A stretch of DNA of 64,000 nucleotides from Senegalia massiliensis (lineage in GTDB: Bacteria > Bacillota > Clostridia > Tissierellales > SIT17), in contig NZ_QXXA01000016.1 of the NCBI RefSeq assembly GCF_009911265.1, forward strand, positions 35,063 to 99,062, written 5' to 3'. The number at the start of each line of letters is the position of its first letter. The stretch's first letter is position 1. Positions 8,770 to 19,175 of this stretch are shown in pieces. The notes beneath the pieces were generated by a model. The model did not search any database. It saw only the letters and a program-made list of their open reading frames with translations, and had not been told where the DNA came from. Both the position numbers and the translations under genes were made by a program.

Positions 8770-9522
8770 TTGGATATATTTAAAAATAATAATAATATAA
8801 TTTTTAAAGAGGAAATCAAAAAAAAAGAATTACCTAATCATATAGCTATAATAATGGATGGTAATGGAAGATGGGCTAAAAAAAGATTTCTTCCTAGAAC
8901 GGCAGGTCATAGAGAGGGAGTAAAAAGAGTTATGGATACAGTAGAAGAATGTGGTAATTTGGGTATAAAATATTTAACTCTATATGCTTTTTCAACAGAA
9001 AATTGGAGTAGGCCAAAAGATGAAATAGATTATTTAATGAAGTTATTAGTTGAATTTTTAAGGAAAAAGTTACAAAAAATTCATAACAACAATGTGAGAA
9101 TAAATATATTAGGAGATATTTCTAGATTAGATAAGAATATTGTAGAAGAAATAGAATATGCTATAGATCTAACCAAAAACAATACTAAATTAGAATTAAA
9201 TATAGCATTAAATTACGGTGGTAGAGATGAAATATTAAGAGCTAGTAAATTATTATATGAAGATATTAAAAACAATAGAGTATCAATAAATGATATAAAT
9301 GAAGAAGAATTTAAAAAATATTTATATACTGGAAATCAACCAGATCCAGATATATTAATAAGAACAAGTGGTGAGAAAAGATTAAGTAACTTTTTAAACT
9401 ATCAAATTGCTTATACTGAATTTTTCTTTATTGATGAGAATTGGCCTGAATTTTATCCTGATAAATTACATAGGGTAATATATGACTTTCAAAACAGAAA
9501 TAGAAGATTTGGAGGAATTTAA
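8770..9522 (+). CDS. uppS: Undecaprenyl diphosphate synthase
   Basis: Cis-prenyltransferase that makes undecaprenyl diphosphate, the lipid carrier for peptidoglycan. 250 residues from a TTG start with a TGGAGGT site. Catalytic motifs are present: IAIIMDGNGRWAKKR (Asp of the active site), RTAGHREG, YAFSTENWSRP, and the C-terminal PDILIRTSGEKRLSNF with FIDENWPEF. cdsA follows after 18 bases. Confidence 0.97.
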   Translation: MDIFKNNNNIIFKEEIKKKELPNHIAIIMDGNGRWAKKRFLPRTAGHREGVKRVMDTVEECGNLGIKYLTLYAFSTENWSRPKDEIDYLMKLLVEFLRKKLQKIHNNNVRINILGDISRLDKNIVEEIEYAIDLTKNNTKLELNIALNYGGRDEILRASKLLYEDIKNNRVSINDINEEEFKKYLYTGNQPDPDILIRTSGEKRLSNFLNYQIAYTEFFFIDENWPEFYPDKLHRVIYDFQNRNRRFGGI

Positions 9523-9540
9523 TTATGAGGTGGTTTAAAA

Positions 9541-10305
9541 ATGAAAACAAGAATAATTAGTGGTTTATTAGGTAGTATAATTTTACTTTTAACAGTTATA
9601 ACTGGAGGAATTGTTTTAAAATTTGGTGTGTTAGTAATTAGTTTAATAGGTATAAAAGAGTTTATACAAGCATTTAAACATATAGAAATAAAAATTACAA
9701 AATATTTATACTTATATGCTATTTCTTTATTTATAATATCAATATTTGGTTCTTTTCAAATAATTAATTTTACTATTATAATTAATTTTTTAATACTTAT
9801 GTTTATATATGTGTTTAATAAGGATTATAATATTTATGAAATAGCTTTAAGTTTACTTTGTAGTATTTATATACCTTATTCATTGGTTCATATATCATTT
9901 TTAAGTGAAAATATATTGGTTTGGTTAATATTTATAATTGCTTTTGCAACGGATACTTTTGCATATTTTACAGGTAGATTAATTGGAAAGCGAAAATTAG
10001 CACCAATACTTAGTCCTAAAAAAACCATTGAAGGAGCAGTTGGTGGGTTATTAGGATCTATAATTACAACTTTAATTTTTGTGAAATTTATAGGAATGAC
10101 TAATATATATATATATATATTACTTGCTTTAATTTGTTCTATAGCTTCTATTATAGGAGATTTATCAGCATCTAAAATTAAAAGATATATAAAAATTAAA
10201 GACTATGGAAATATTATGCCTGGTCATGGAGGAATATTAGATAGATTTGATAGTATACTATTTATTGCTCCTTTAGTGTTTTATTTTATTAATTATTTTA
10301 TATAA
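9541..10305 (+). CDS. cdsA: Phosphatidate cytidylyltransferase
   Basis: CdsA makes CDP-diacylglycerol from phosphatidate and CTP at the membrane. The 254 residues form about seven to eight hydrophobic helices, and the family signature is at the C-terminal end: SASKIKRYIKIKDYG with PGHGGILDRFDS, including the metal-binding Asp residues. Position between uppS and dxr is the standard Firmicute order. Confidence 0.96.
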   Translation: MKTRIISGLLGSIILLLTVITGGIVLKFGVLVISLIGIKEFIQAFKHIEIKITKYLYLYAISLFIISIFGSFQIINFTIIINFLILMFIYVFNKDYNIYEIALSLLCSIYIPYSLVHISFLSENILVWLIFIIAFATDTFAYFTGRLIGKRKLAPILSPKKTIEGAVGGLLGSIITTLIFVKFIGMTNIYIYILLALICSIASIIGDLSASKIKRYIKIKDYGNIMPGHGGILDRFDSILFIAPLVFYFINYFI

Positions 10306-10343
10306 GTTATAATAGTTATACAGATTAAGTTAGGAGTGGTTTT

Positions 10344-11495
10344 TTGAAAAATATTGGAATTCTTGGTTCTACTGGTTCTATTGGAACTCAAGCTTTAGAT
10401 ATTATAAGAGAAAATAAATCTTTATTTAATATAACAGCATTAAGTGGAAATAATAATATTGATTTATTAGAGAAACAAGCACTTGAATTCAAACCTGAAA
10501 TCATTGCAGTTTTCAATAAATATAATGCTGATGTATTAAAAACAAAATTAAAACCTTATAATATAAAAGTTTATAGTGGATTAGAAGGATTAATAAAGTT
10601 AAGTGAATATGAAAATATAGATATTTTAATTACTTCAGTTGTAGGTATGATAGGATTAAAGCCAACACTTGCTGCAATAGAAAGTGGAAAAACTATTGCA
10701 TTAGCTAACAAAGAAACTTTAGTAACTGCAGGAAATATAGTAATGGAAAAAATCAAAAAAAATAAAGGTTCTTTATTACCTGTAGATAGCGAACACTCTG
10801 CTATTTTTCAATCTTTAACATCAAAGAAAAAAAATGAAATAAATAAAATTATTTTAACAGCTTCAGGAGGACCTTTTAGGGGTAAAAATAAAGAAGATTT
10901 GATAAATATAAACTATAAAGATGCTCTTAAACATCCAAATTGGGATATGGGAAGAAAAATTTCAATTGATTCATCTACTTTAATGAATAAAGGATTAGAA
11001 GTTATAGAGGCTAAATGGTTATTTGATGTAGATGTAGAAGATATAGAAGTTGTAGTACATTCTCAAAGCATAATTCATTCAATGGTTGAATATATTGATG
11101 GTAGTGTTATAGCACAACTTGGAGTTTCAGATATGCGTATACCAATACAATATGCTTTAACATATCCTGATAGAATTAATAATAATTTAGAAAAATTAAA
11201 TTTAACTGATGTATATAAATTAACTTTTGAAAGTCCTGATTTAGAAACATTCCCTTCTTTATCTCTTGCATATAGAGCTTTAAGAGAAAATGGAACTATG
11301 CCTTCTGTTTTAAATGCATCTAATGAAGTATTAGTAGATTTATTCTTAAAAGAAAAAATTAAGTTTTATGATATACCAAATACAATAGAGAACATACTAG
11401 ATATTCATAAGAATATAAAAAACCCAACTATTGATGATGTATTATATAGTGATGATTGGGCAAGAAGAAAAGTAAAAGAATTACTAAAACTTTAA
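10344..11495 (+). CDS. dxr: 1-deoxy-D-xylulose-5-phosphate reductoisomerase
   Basis: Second step of the non-mevalonate isoprenoid pathway, NADPH-dependent. 383 residues from a TTG start with a TAGGAG site. The NADPH-binding [13 protein letters not shown] is at the N-terminus; [19 protein letters not shown] and [18 protein letters not shown] are the substrate and metal sites. ispG of the same pathway lies two genes downstream. Confidence 0.98.
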   Translation: MKNIGILGSTGSIGTQALDIIRENKSLFNITALSGNNNIDLLEKQALEFKPEIIAVFNKYNADVLKTKLKPYNIKVYSGLEGLIKLSEYENIDILITSVVGMIGLKPTLAAIESGKTIALANKETLVTAGNIVMEKIKKNKGSLLPVDSEHSAIFQSLTSKKKNEINKIILTASGGPFRGKNKEDLININYKDALKHPNWDMGRKISIDSSTLMNKGLEVIEAKWLFDVDVEDIEVVVHSQSIIHSMVEYIDGSVIAQLGVSDMRIPIQYALTYPDRINNNLEKLNLTDVYKLTFESPDLETFPSLSLAYRALRENGTMPSVLNASNEVLVDLFLKEKIKFYDIPNTIENILDIHKNIKNPTIDDVLYSDDWARRKVKELLKL

Positions 11496-11511
11496 TATAG
11501 GAGTGAAGTAT

Positions 11512-12513
11512 ATGACTACAGCAATTACAGCGATTATAATATTCTTTATCGTAGTATTGGTACATGAGTTTGGACATTTTGCTACTGCAAAATTAGTAGG
11601 TATAAAGGTTCAAGAATTTTCTATAGGTATGGGACCTAGAATTACAAAATTTAATAAGGGAGAGACAGAATATTCACTACGTATACTTCCTATAGGTGGC
11701 TATGTTAAAATGGAAGGTGAGGATGAAAAATCAGATGATGAAAGAAGTTTTAGTAATAAATCTCCTATTTCTAGAATTTTAGTTTTAGCTTCTGGTGCTA
11801 TAATGAATTTCTTATTAGCTTTAATTATATTTTTTGTAATATCAATAGTAATAGGTTCACCAACTACTATTATTGATAAAGTAACTGAAAATGGTCCAGC
11901 AGATACTGTTGGCATTAAAAGTGGAGATGAAATTGTATCAATTAATAATGAAAAAATTGAAAACTGGCAAGAAAGTAAAGATATAATAACTAATGCAGAA
12001 GATGAAATTAATATTACTGTTTTAAGAGATGAGAAAAGTTTAAGTTTCTCTTTAACTCCTGAGAAAGATGAAAATGATAATAAATTAATTGGAATAAGCT
12101 CAAAGACTAGACCATCTTTTATAGGTTCTATTAAATATGCTTTTAATAATCTTATATTTATAATATCTCTAATGTTTGATTTTATTAAAATGGCACTTAC
12201 TGGTAATGTTAGTACTTCAGATGTTGCTGGTCCTATTGGAGTAGTTCAATTGATTGGTGAGACTACAAAATATGGTTTTTTAAGTGTATTAAATCTAGCA
12301 GCATTTATAAATATCAATTTAGGATTTTTTAATTTGCTTCCAATTCCAGCATTAGATGGAAGTAGAATATTATTTATACTTATAGAGTTATTAAGAGGAA
12401 AACCACTAGATCCTGAAAAAGAAGGGATGATTCATTTTATTGGTTTTGCACTATTAATGGCTTTAATGATATTTATATCTTATAATGATTTAAGTAGATT
12501 AAATATTTTTTAG
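11512..12513 (+). CDS. rseP: Site-2 metalloprotease RseP/RasP
   Basis: Membrane-embedded zinc protease that cleaves anti-sigma factors and signal-peptide remnants. The ATG at 11512 is preferred over a GTG at 11503 because AGGAG lies at the right distance. The 333-residue protein has HEFGH in the first membrane helix, a PDZ domain at about 120-200 (GPADTVGIKSGDEIVSINNE), and the second catalytic motif NLLPIPALDGSRI near the C-terminus. Confidence 0.96.
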   Translation: MTTAITAIIIFFIVVLVHEFGHFATAKLVGIKVQEFSIGMGPRITKFNKGETEYSLRILPIGGYVKMEGEDEKSDDERSFSNKSPISRILVLASGAIMNFLLALIIFFVISIVIGSPTTIIDKVTENGPADTVGIKSGDEIVSINNEKIENWQESKDIITNAEDEINITVLRDEKSLSFSLTPEKDENDNKLIGISSKTRPSFIGSIKYAFNNLIFIISLMFDFIKMALTGNVSTSDVAGPIGVVQLIGETTKYGFLSVLNLAAFININLGFFNLLPIPALDGSRILFILIELLRGKPLDPEKEGMIHFIGFALLMALMIFISYNDLSRLNIF

Positions 12514-12524
12514 GGGTGTTAATA

Positions 12525-13571
12525 ATGAGAAATAAGACAAAAAATTTTTACTATGGTAATGTTGGCATAGGCAGTGATTTTCCAGTTACTGTACAATCTA
12601 TGACAAATACAGATACAAGGGATATAAAAGAAACCGTATCACAGATTAAACTTTTAGAAGAGGTTGGTTGTGATATTATAAGGCTTGCTGTTCCTGATAT
12701 GGAGGCTGCTTTAGCTTTAGAAAAAATTAAAAAACAGGTTAATATCCCTATTATTGCAGATATTCACTTTGATTATAAATTAGCATTACAAGCAATAGAA
12801 GGTGGAGTTAATGGACTGAGGATTAATCCAGGTAATATTGGTGATAAACAAAGAGTTAAGGAAATAGTGAATAGATGTAAAGAAAAAGATATTCCTATAA
12901 GAATAGGTGTTAATTCTGGATCTATAAAGAAAGAATTTTTAGAGAAATATGGTGGTGTGAATGTAAACTCCATGGTAGAAAGTGCAATGGAACATGTAAG
13001 AATATTAGAAGAAATGAATTTTAAGAAAATTGTATTATCTGTAAAGTCTACTGATATTCATATGACAATAGAATCATATGAAAAACTATCTCAAATTGTA
13101 GATTATCCACTTCATATTGGAATAACTGAATCAGGATCACTTTGGAAGGGTACTATTAAATCTTCTATAGGTATTGGTTCATTACTTGCTAAAGGTATTG
13201 GTGATACTATAAGGGTATCTCTTACTGGCAGCCCTATAGAAGAAGTAAAGGTAGGAAAACAAATTTTAAGATCCCTAGGCTTACTAAATGATAGGATTGA
13301 AGTAATCTCATGTCCTACATGTGGAAGAACACGTATTGCCTTAGAAAAAATAGTTAGTGAAGTTGAACAAAAAATAGAACATATGAATAAATCTATTAAA
13401 GTAGCTATTATGGGATGTGAAGTAAATGGTCCTGGTGAAGCTAAGGAAGCTGATATTGGAATTGCAGGTGGTAATGGATTAGGGTTAATATTTAAAAAAG
13501 GGAAAGTAATAAAAAAAGTTGAAGAAAATAAACTTATTGATGAATTAGTAAAAGAAATTGAAAAATTATGA
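12525..13571 (+). CDS. ispG: 4-hydroxy-3-methylbut-2-enyl diphosphate synthase
   Basis: Iron-sulfur enzyme of the non-mevalonate pathway that reduces MEcPP to HMBPP. From the ATG at 12525 (site GGGGTG) it has 348 residues. The TIM-barrel N-terminus carries FPVTVQSMTNTDTRD. The [4Fe-4S] ligands are Cys263 and Cys266 (SCPTCGR) and Cys298 in MGCEVNGPGEA. An in-frame upstream TTG at 12516 is less likely. Confidence 0.97.
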   Translation: MRNKTKNFYYGNVGIGSDFPVTVQSMTNTDTRDIKETVSQIKLLEEVGCDIIRLAVPDMEAALALEKIKKQVNIPIIADIHFDYKLALQAIEGGVNGLRINPGNIGDKQRVKEIVNRCKEKDIPIRIGVNSGSIKKEFLEKYGGVNVNSMVESAMEHVRILEEMNFKKIVLSVKSTDIHMTIESYEKLSQIVDYPLHIGITESGSLWKGTIKSSIGIGSLLAKGIGDTIRVSLTGSPIEEVKVGKQILRSLGLLNDRIEVISCPTCGRTRIALEKIVSEVEQKIEHMNKSIKVAIMGCEVNGPGEAKEADIGIAGGNGLGLIFKKGKVIKKVEENKLIDELVKEIEKL

Positions 13572-13605
13572 TTCTAGTATAGCGAGGTAGATTAAAATAG
13601 ATTAT

Positions 13606-14253
13606 ATGGAAATAGCTCTTAAATTAGTCATATCTATAATTTTATCTGGAATAATAGGAATAGAAAGAGAAAGTATAAAAAGACCAGCTGGATTTAGGAC
13701 ACATATTTTAGTATGTGTAGGTTCAACTTTAGTAATGATTGTAGGACTATATATATCAGATGATCTTAGATATTCAAATGTAGATCCTACAAGAATTGGA
13801 GCACAAGTAATAAGTGGTATTGGCTTTCTTGGAGCTGGTACAATAATAAAAGAAGGTGTTTCTGTAAAAGGTTTAACTACTGCTGCAAGTTTATGGGCTG
13901 TTGCATGTGTTGGACTGGCTATTGGTGCCGGATTTTATTTTGGAGCAATTTTAGTTACTTTTTTGATATTTATAACTTTGTTGTTATTTTCTAGTGTTGA
14001 GAATAAATTTTTAAGAAATGACAAATATCTAAAAATAAGGTTAGTAACAATAAATAAGCCAGGTCAACTGGGTAAAATTGGTCAAGTTACTGGAAATCTA
14101 GATTTAACAATAGTATCAATTGATTTTAACAATATAGAAGATAATAAAATTATAGTTAATTTATTACTTAAAAGTAATAAAAAAACTGATAATGTTGAAG
14201 TTATAAGTGAATTATCTCAGATTAAAGATGTAATTAAAATAACCCACAAGTAA
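13606..14253 (+). CDS. MgtC/SapB family membrane protein
   Basis: A 215-residue protein with about five N-terminal transmembrane helices carrying the MgtC family signature (GIERESIKRPAGFRTHILVCVG) and VISGIGFLGAGTIIKEG, and a C-terminal ACT-like cytosolic domain (about 140-215). MgtC relatives are linked to magnesium homeostasis and ATP synthase control; its role here is unproven. The visible GCGAGGTAG ribosome site is about 18 bases before the ATG, so an unusual upstream start (ATA at 13597 or ATT at 13591) is possible. Confidence 0.85.
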   Translation: MEIALKLVISIILSGIIGIERESIKRPAGFRTHILVCVGSTLVMIVGLYISDDLRYSNVDPTRIGAQVISGIGFLGAGTIIKEGVSVKGLTTAASLWAVACVGLAIGAGFYFGAILVTFLIFITLLLFSSVENKFLRNDKYLKIRLVTINKPGQLGKIGQVTGNLDLTIVSIDFNNIEDNKIIVNLLLKSNKKTDNVEVISELSQIKDVIKITHK

Positions 14254-14272
14254 TGTTTAGGGGGAATAAAAA

Positions 14273-17200
14273 ATGCATTATAAAAAAATAGATTCATTAA
14301 TTAGTAAATACAATATTAAATGTAGCGATAATATAAAAGATTGTTCTATTGAAAGAGTATACTTAGATAAAAGTAAAAAAATAGTCACAATAAAGCTTAT
14401 AAGCGATAAAATTATAAAATATAATGAAGTTGAAACGTTTAAAAGTTCATTTAAAGAAATTATAAATGGTTTAAAAAGAGTAAATATATATATGAAATAT
14501 AATTTTGAATTTAATAATATAGGTTTCATAATAGATGATTATTGGCCTAATATTGAATATATTATAAAAAAATACTTACCTTCAAGCTCTGGTTTAGTTA
14601 ATAAAATAATAAAAAAAATAGAGAATAATAGTCTTGTTTTAATTGTAGATGATGAATTATTTATGCATAGAATTATAGAAAAGAAAATTCATAAAATCAT
14701 AAAAGATAAGTTAAAACAAGAATTTAATATAGATATAGATATACAAATATATGCTAATAAAGAACAGAGTAACAATTATAATGATCATTATGAACAAAAA
14801 AAGATTGTGGAAAAGAAAATGATTGAAAAAATAAATGTAAACTCTCAATCACATTATTCTCAAAAAAATAAAAATAATAAATCTAATTCTAAAAATAATT
14901 TTGTATATGGAAAAAGAGTTGATGAAGATATAGTATCTATGGACAGTATAAATACGAATTCTGGAACTGTAACAATAAAAGGTGAAATATTCGATATACA
15001 AACCAAAGATATAAAAAATGATAAAAAAATATATATGATTGGTATTACTGATTTTACTGGTTCTATACAAGTTAAGATATTTGCCAATAAAAAACAGCAA
15101 CCTCAAATAGATGAGGACTTAAGTATAGGAGAAGCTTATATTATAACTGGTGGTATAATGTATGATACTTTTTCAAGAGAATTAGTAATGATGGGTAAAG
15201 GAATTAAAAAGTCATATTTGACTAAACGAAAAGATAACTATAAAGAGAAAAGAGTAGAGCTTCATCTTCATACACAAATGAGTGATATGGATGGGATGAC
15301 AAATATAGAAGAATATATGAAAAGAGCACAAGAGTGGGGGCATAAAGCAATAGGAATTACAGATCATGGTGTTGTACAAGGGTTTCCAGAAGCAATGAAT
15401 GCATCAAAAAAATATGGTGTTAAGGCGCTTTATGGTGTAGAAGGTTATCTTGTAAATGATTCTAAGCAAATAGTGATAAATTCAAGAGAACAAAATATAG
15501 ATTGTGAATATATTGTATTTGATATTGAAACTACGGGTTTTTCTCCTGTAAATGATGGTATAACAGAAATAGGAGCTGTTAGAATAAAAAATGGTGAGAT
15601 TTTAGATACTTTTAGTGAACTTGTTAATCCAGAAAAGGAAATTCCACAAAAAGTAATTGAACTTACTGGAATTACTAATGATATGGTAAAAGATAAAGAA
15701 ACAATTGATAAAATACTTCCAAAATTTCAAGATTTTATAGGTGAAGCTGTATTAGTTGCACATAATGCATCCTTTGATATGGGATTTATAAATAAAAAGT
15801 TTGAGAAAATAAATGTAACTTTATCTAATCCAGTATTGGATACTTTACAGTTTTCTAGAGAGTTATATTCTCATTTAAAAAGTCATAAATTAAATAAAAT
15901 AGCTAAATATTTAAATATTAGCTTAGAAAATCATCATAGAGCAGTAGATGATTCAAAAGCTACAGCTGAGATACTATTAAAGATGATTGAAGATGTAAAA
16001 CAAAGAGGAGTAAAAAAATTAGAAGATATAAACACAACATTTAGTAATACTGTGAATTTTAAATCACAGGATTCTTTTCATGTGACAATATATGCTCAAA
16101 ACTATATAGGATTAAAAAACCTTTATAAAATTATATCATATAGTCATTTAGACTATTTTTATAGAAAACCTAGAATTCCTAAATCTTTAATGAATAAATA
16201 TAGGGAAGGACTTATAATAGGTACTGCTTGTGAAGCAGGAGAACTATATAGAGCAATACTTAGAAATAAATCACAAAATGAAATTAGAGATATTATAAAT
16301 TTCTATGACTATTTAGAAATACAGCCTATTGGGAATAATAAATTCTTAATAGAAAAGGGTATGGTTAAAGATGAAGAAGAAATTCAAAATATTAATAAGA
16401 AAATTTATTATTTAGGTAAAAAATATAATAAATTAGTTGTGGCTACTGGTGATAGTCATTTTCTTGATCCTCATGAAGAGGTCTATAGAAGAATACTAAT
16501 GAGTGGAAAGGGATTCTCTGATGCTGACAATCAAGCTCCTTTATACTTTAAAACTACTGATGAAATGATTGAAGAGTTTTCATATTTAGGTAAAAAAATT
16601 GCAGAAGAAGTAGTAATCAAAAATCCAAATTTAATAGCTGATAGCATAGAAGAAATTTTACCTATACCAGATGGAACTTTTCCTCCAGTTATAGAAGGAT
16701 CAGATAAAGATTTGAAAGATATGACCTATAAAAAAGCAAAAAGTATTTATGGAGATCCTATGCCGGAAATTGTCCAAGAACGATTAGATAGAGAGTTAAA
16801 TTCTATTATTAGTAATGGGTATGCTGTTTTATATATTATATCTCATAAAATAGTAAAAAAATCTTTAGAAGATGGATATTTAGTAGGTTCAAGAGGCTCT
16901 GTTGGTTCATCATTTGTTGCTACTATGAGTGATATAACAGAAGTTAATCCATTACCACCACATTATGTATGTCCAAATTGTAAAAATAATGAGTTCATAA
17001 TGGATGGGTCAGTAGGCTCTGGTGTTGATATGCCAGATAAAATATGCCCTAAATGTAAAACAGAATATAATAAAGATGGATTTGATATACCTTTTGAAGT
17101 GTTTTTAGGTTTTGAAGGAGATAAAGAACCAGACATTGATCTTAACTTTGCAAGTGAAGAGCAAACTGTTGCAATGCAATATACTGAAGAGTTATTTGGA

Positions 17201-18556
17201 AAAGGTCATGTATATAGAGCTGGAACTATAGGAACTATTGCTGATAAAACTGCATATGGGTTTATTAGAAAATATCATGAAGAAAGAGAATTATTATTAA
17301 ATAGAACAGAAACTAATAGACTTATAAAAGGTTGTACAGGTATAAAAAGGACGTCCGGACAGCACCCTGGAGGTGTAATGGTAGTCCCTCAAGATAAAGA
17401 TATATATGATTTCACTCCTATACAATACCCTGCTAATAATTCTGATTCTGGTGTCATAACTACTCACTTTGATTATCACTCTATAAGTGGTAGAATATTG
17501 AAGCTAGATTTATTAGGACATGATACACCAACTATTATAAGAATGCTTGAGGATTTAACAGGGGTAGATGCTCAAAAAATTAGTTTAGATGATAATGATA
17601 CTATGGCAATATTTACATCTTTAGATACATTAAATATTAAAGTAGATGATTTTAACTATAAAACAGGTTCTCTGGGTATTCCTGAATTTGGAACAAAATT
17701 TGTAATACAAATGTTATTAGATACAAGTCCAACAACTTTTGCAGAATTAGTAAGGATTAGTGGACTTTCACATGGTACAGACGTTTGGTTAAATAATGCA
17801 CAAGAATTAGTTGCGAATGGTATTACTACATTGAAAGAAGTTATATCTACAAGAGATGATATAATGATGTATCTTATATATAATAGTTTAGATAAGAAAC
17901 GTTCTTTCAAAATAATGGAAAAGGTTAGGAAAGGTAAAGGATTAACAGAAGAAGAAGAAAAATATATGAGAGATAATGATATACCAGAATGGTATATAGA
18001 GTCATGTAAAAAAATAAAATATATGTTTCCTAAAGCACATGCTGTTGCATATGTTATGATGTCATTTAGAATAGCATATTTTAAGGTTCATTACCCCGAA
18101 GCTTTTTATTCAACCTATTTCACTATGAAGGCAACTGATTTTGATGCTGAATTAATTGTAAAAGGTATAGAGTCTGTAAAAGAAAAAATAAAAGAATTAG
18201 AAGAAATAGGAAATGATAAAACAGCTAAAGAAAAGAATCTTTTGACAGTATTAGAAGTAGCCTTTGAAATGTATGCAAGAGGATTTAATTTTAAAAAAGT
18301 AGACTTATATAAGTCTGATAGTGATATTTTTATTATTGAAAAAGATGGAATATTACCTCCTCTAAAATCCCTCCAAGGTGTAGGAGAAAATGCTGCTAAA
18401 AGTATAGTAGAAGCTAGAGATAAAGGTAAATTTTTATCTATAGAAGATATTACTAAGAGAGCTAAAGTAAGTAAGACAGTTATAGAAGCATTAAAAATTC
18501 ATGGATGTTTAAAAGGAATGAGTGAAAGTAATCAATTAGACTTATTCAGTATTTGA
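14273..18556 (+). CDS. polC: DNA polymerase III alpha subunit, Gram-positive type PolC
   Basis: Replicative DNA polymerase with built-in 3'-5' exonuclease; 1427 residues, the usual PolC length. Order of parts: N-terminal domains to about 225, an OB fold (about 230-310), the first PHP part (VELHLHTQMSDMDGM), the inserted DEDD exonuclease (FDIETTGFSP, HNASFDMGF, HHRAVDDSKAT), the second PHP part, then the C-family polymerase with a four-Cys zinc module (CPNC...CPKC) and the catalytic PDIDLNFASEEQ. The C-terminus has the fingers and HhH region. Its presence marks a low-GC Gram-positive. Confidence 0.98.
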   Translation: MHYKKIDSLISKYNIKCSDNIKDCSIERVYLDKSKKIVTIKLISDKIIKYNEVETFKSSFKEIINGLKRVNIYMKYNFEFNNIGFIIDDYWPNIEYIIKKYLPSSSGLVNKIIKKIENNSLVLIVDDELFMHRIIEKKIHKIIKDKLKQEFNIDIDIQIYANKEQSNNYNDHYEQKKIVEKKMIEKINVNSQSHYSQKNKNNKSNSKNNFVYGKRVDEDIVSMDSINTNSGTVTIKGEIFDIQTKDIKNDKKIYMIGITDFTGSIQVKIFANKKQQPQIDEDLSIGEAYIITGGIMYDTFSRELVMMGKGIKKSYLTKRKDNYKEKRVELHLHTQMSDMDGMTNIEEYMKRAQEWGHKAIGITDHGVVQGFPEAMNASKKYGVKALYGVEGYLVNDSKQIVINSREQNIDCEYIVFDIETTGFSPVNDGITEIGAVRIKNGEILDTFSELVNPEKEIPQKVIELTGITNDMVKDKETIDKILPKFQDFIGEAVLVAHNASFDMGFINKKFEKINVTLSNPVLDTLQFSRELYSHLKSHKLNKIAKYLNISLENHHRAVDDSKATAEILLKMIEDVKQRGVKKLEDINTTFSNTVNFKSQDSFHVTIYAQNYIGLKNLYKIISYSHLDYFYRKPRIPKSLMNKYREGLIIGTACEAGELYRAILRNKSQNEIRDIINFYDYLEIQPIGNNKFLIEKGMVKDEEEIQNINKKIYYLGKKYNKLVVATGDSHFLDPHEEVYRRILMSGKGFSDADNQAPLYFKTTDEMIEEFSYLGKKIAEEVVIKNPNLIADSIEEILPIPDGTFPPVIEGSDKDLKDMTYKKAKSIYGDPMPEIVQERLDRELNSIISNGYAVLYIISHKIVKKSLEDGYLVGSRGSVGSSFVATMSDITEVNPLPPHYVCPNCKNNEFIMDGSVGSGVDMPDKICPKCKTEYNKDGFDIPFEVFLGFEGDKEPDIDLNFASEEQTVAMQYTEELFGKGHVYRAGTIGTIADKTAYGFIRKYHEERELLLNRTETNRLIKGCTGIKRTSGQHPGGVMVVPQDKDIYDFTPIQYPANNSDSGVITTHFDYHSISGRILKLDLLGHDTPTIIRMLEDLTGVDAQKISLDDNDTMAIFTSLDTLNIKVDDFNYKTGSLGIPEFGTKFVIQMLLDTSPTTFAELVRISGLSHGTDVWLNNAQELVANGITTLKEVISTRDDIMMYLIYNSLDKKRSFKIMEKVRKGKGLTEEEEKYMRDNDIPEWYIESCKKIKYMFPKAHAVAYVMMSFRIAYFKVHYPEAFYSTYFTMKATDFDAELIVKGIESVKEKIKELEEIGNDKTAKEKNLLTVLEVAFEMYARGFNFKKVDLYKSDSDIFIIEKDGILPPLKSLQGVGENAAKSIVEARDKGKFLSIEDITKRAKVSKTVIEALKIHGCLKGMSESNQLDLFSI

Positions 18557-18608
18557 TTTTTATTAATCTATATGATATATTATAGTTAATATAAGATTGT
18601 TGGGAGAG

Positions 18609-18638
18609 GAGTGGGTTTAGAACCCACTCTTTACTTTT
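18609..18638 (+). terminator. Rho-independent terminator after polC
   Basis: GAGTGGGTT and AACCCACTC form a perfect 9-bp stem with a TAG loop, followed by TTTACTTTT. It separates polC from the rimP-nusA operon. Confidence 0.93.
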
Positions 18639-18704
18639 AGCTTAATTGTATTATTTAATGGATATTTACGTAAAATATAGTTAAATAATTTGGAGGTGAA
18701 AGTT

Positions 18705-19166
18705 ATGAATAAAAAAGAGGTTGAAAAACAGGTATATAATATTATATATCCTATTTCACAAGAAATGGATTTTGAATTAGTTGATTTAGAGTATGTGAAG
18801 GAAGGACCATATAAATATTTGAGAGTATTTATAGATAAACCAGGTGGAGTAAGTATAGATGATTGCCAAAATTTCAGTAAAAATATAAGCGAAAAAGTTG
18901 ATGAGCAAGATCCTATAAAAGAAAATTATTTTTTAGAAGTCTCTTCTCCAGGTATCGATAGACCATTTAAGGATGATAAAGATTTTAAAAGAGCTTTAAA
19001 TAAAGAAGTGGAAGTTAATTTGTATAAAAAAATTAACAATTCTAAAACCTTTGTTGGTGAATTAATCGATTTTGATGAGAATATCATAATTATAAATAAT
19101 AATAAAGAAGATATAAAAATAAATAGAACTGATATAGCAAAAATTAACATTGCTATTAAATTTTAA
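18705..19166 (+). CDS. rimP: Ribosome maturation factor RimP
   Basis: RimP (153 residues from the ATG at 18705, site TGGAGGTG) helps 30S assembly. The signature includes GPYKYLRVFIDKPGGVSIDDC and YFLEVSSPGIDRPF. nusA follows after nine bases, the universal rimP-nusA pair. Confidence 0.96.
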   Translation: MNKKEVEKQVYNIIYPISQEMDFELVDLEYVKEGPYKYLRVFIDKPGGVSIDDCQNFSKNISEKVDEQDPIKENYFLEVSSPGIDRPFKDDKDFKRALNKEVEVNLYKKINNSKTFVGELIDFDENIIIINNNKEDIKINRTDIAKINIAIKF

Positions 19167-19175
19167 GGAGGTAAA